DNA of 23,837 nt from CAWUJT01 sp963922715 (GTDB taxonomy: Bacteria; Pseudomonadota; Alphaproteobacteria; Rhodobacterales; Rhodobacteraceae). Below the pieces are notes generated by a model. That model saw nothing but the letters and a program-made list of their open reading frames with translations, was not told the DNA's origin and made no database searches. The stretch lies in the NCBI GenBank assembly GCA_963922715.1, contig CAWUJT010000023.1, positions 1-23,837 of the forward strand. The letters are read 5' to 3'. Below are positions 22,924 through 23,837 of this stretch, piece after piece. How positions within the stretch are numbered: position 1 is the first letter of the stretch; every line of letters starts with the position of its first letter. Both the position numbers and the translations under genes were made by a program.

Positions 22924-23531
22924 TGCACGCCTTAAAATGCATGATGGGGGCGATTTTCGTAGCCCTTCTGTCCGCCTGTACGACCGTGACAACATTCGAT
23001 TCGGAAGAAGACATCAAGGCGGCCTATTATCGTGCCGAGGGCCCACCAAGTCTAACGCTTGTGACCTCAATCAACAGCCGCAACAACTCTGGCGCGCATT
23101 CTGCGTTGATCATCAATGGCGATCAACGTGTGGTTTTTGATCCAGCGGGGTCTTGGACCCATCCCTCTGTGCCTGAGAACAGCGATGTCCTTTACGGCAT
23201 GACGCCAGAGGCCCTGGCGGGTTATCTGGGGTTTCAAGCGGGCCATCCCTTTTATGCCGTCTTTCAAGAACTTGACGTCTCTGCAGATATTGCTGCGCAA
23301 GCGATCGCTTGGGCACAAACGGCCAAGCCCGTTGCCCAAGCGGCGTGTGCCCGAAGCATCAGCATCCTCCTTCGGGATTTAGGATACACGCAAATTCGGC
23401 AAAGCTGGTTTCCAAAAGCGCTCAGCCGGGATTTTCAAACAATACCTGGGGTAAACACACGGCTGATCTTTGACCCAGAACCAGAAGAACCTTACAAGGC
23501 ACCTGGTTTTACCCCCGTCGAAAGCTCGTAA
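22923..23531 (+). CDS. Predicted lipoprotein of unknown function
   Basis: This 202-residue protein has a lipoprotein signal: a hydrophobic N-terminus ending in the lipobox LLSAC with Cys19, so it should be exported and lipid-anchored. The mature part contains GAHSALIINGDQRVVFDPAG, PENSDVLYGMTPEALAGYLG and AQAACARSISILLRDLGY. The pattern of a conserved SxxH-like segment with a later Cys recalls papain-like NlpC/P60-type or Lnb-type folds, but the match is not firm enough to name. It starts inside the stop of the oxidase subunit IV gene, so the two are translationally coupled. Confidence 0.8.
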   Translation: MHALKCMMGAIFVALLSACTTVTTFDSEEDIKAAYYRAEGPPSLTLVTSINSRNNSGAHSALIINGDQRVVFDPAGSWTHPSVPENSDVLYGMTPEALAGYLGFQAGHPFYAVFQELDVSADIAAQAIAWAQTAKPVAQAACARSISILLRDLGYTQIRQSWFPKALSRDFQTIPGVNTRLIFDPEPEEPYKAPGFTPVESS

Positions 23532-23533
23532 CC

Positions 23534-23561
23534 AAAAAAGAAAACCCTCGCAAAGCGAGGG
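23534..23561 (-). terminator. Rho-independent terminator of rpsU
   Basis: A perfect 7-bp stem, CCCTCGC (23545-23551) with GCGAGGG (23555-23561) around a 3-base loop, is followed on the minus strand by TTTTCTTTTTT. It lies about 20 bases past the rpsU stop. On the plus strand it could also help end the lipoprotein transcript, though the T-run there is poor. Confidence 0.9.
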
Positions 23562-23582
23562 CTTCATTTGGGTTAGGCATCG

Positions 23583-23789
23583 TCAAACCATGCTTTCGCG
23601 TTGGGCTTTTTTACGCGCGAGCTTGCGTGCCCGGCGAATGGCTTCCGCTTTTTCGCGTGCTTTCTTTTCAGACGGTTTCTCGAAATGTTGCTTGAGCTTC
23701 ATTTCACGAAACACACCTTCGCGTTGAAGTTTCTTCTTCAACGCCCGTAAAGCTTGATCGACATTATTGTCACGAACCGAAACCTGCAT
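23583..23789 (-). CDS. rpsU: 30S ribosomal protein S21
   Basis: This 68-residue basic protein of the small ribosomal subunit acts in translation initiation. It begins MQVSVRDNNVDQALRALKKK and ends in the usual Arg/Lys-rich helix (KKAREKAEAIRRARKLARKK). The length is normal for alphaproteobacteria. AAGGTGG precedes the ATG on the minus strand. It is monocistronic as far as seen, with a strong terminator downstream; its promoter lies at or beyond the right edge of the window. Confidence 0.97.
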   Translation of the reverse strand: MQVSVRDNNVDQALRALKKKLQREGVFREMKLKQHFEKPSEKKAREKAEAIRRARKLARKKAQRESMV

Positions 23790-23837
23790 GTGGTGTCACC
23801 ACCTTTCTAAGTTAAAGTGTAAAGAGGTGCAGGAAAT

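Noticed and set aside
1..23837. CRISPR array, prophage, toxin-antitoxin pair or defence cluster
   Set aside because: I saw no regularly spaced repeats, phage structural genes, integrase or typical defence proteins in the window.

Overview
The window looks like chromosomal DNA from a marine alphaproteobacterium of the Rhodobacterales/Roseobacter group. I infer this from gene content, protein style and order: glnB-glnA, pyrB-pyrC-plsY, a stand-alone Hint-domain protein, a 44-residue aa3 oxidase subunit IV and rpsU. I could not run any database search. Almost all of it is compact housekeeping sequence. The exception is about 1.3 kb of decayed mobile-element DNA next to a tRNA-Leu gene.

Layout. 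(1) 1-2932, minus strand: the 5' part of valS, cut by the window edge, then the nitrogen pair glnB-glnA with terminator-like hairpins after glnA. (2) 3096-4805, plus: a fused NAD(P)HX epimerase/dehydratase, convergent with a small Hint-domain protein (4802-5308, minus). (3) 5469-5553: tRNA-Leu(UAG). It is followed by a graveyard at about 5780-6760 holding an IS3-family 3' fragment, a possible plasmid replication-gene remnant, an IS6-family 3' half with its terminal repeat, and an IS3 orfA 5' fragment carrying a 10-bp palindrome. (4) 6823-8291, plus: a FemAB/DUF482-like protein translationally coupled to a pterin-4a-carbinolamine dehydratase. (5) 8292-11123, minus: pyrB, a dihydroorotase-like pyrC lacking catalytic residues, and plsY, as one overlapping operon. 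(6) 11224-17493, plus: a family-4-like uracil-DNA glycosylase coupled to moaB, then an RND efflux pair of adaptor and inner-membrane pump. (7) 17470-19913: a DsbD-N-like exported protein (minus), YqgE/AlgH (plus) and the Sua5-type threonylcarbamoyl-AMP synthase (minus). (8) 19994-23531, plus: acyl-CoA dehydrogenase, MBL-fold hydrolase, the tiny cytochrome oxidase subunit IV and a lipoprotein. (9) rpsU (minus) with a strong terminator.

How the genes work together. PII (glnB) and glutamine synthetase form the ammonium-assimilation module. PyrB and the probably inactive PyrC-like protein probably form an aspartate transcarbamoylase/pseudo-dihydroorotase complex. The adaptor and RND protein form a two-gene efflux system. 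The acyl-CoA dehydrogenase and MBL hydrolase are two bases apart and look co-transcribed.

I did not find a convincing undescribed multi-gene system. The points most worth a second look are the nested element graveyard and its palindrome, the catalytically dead PyrC, the glycosylase lacking most iron-sulfur cysteines, the C-terminal membrane extension on the RND pump, the stand-alone Hint protein and the hairpin in the pyrB leader.
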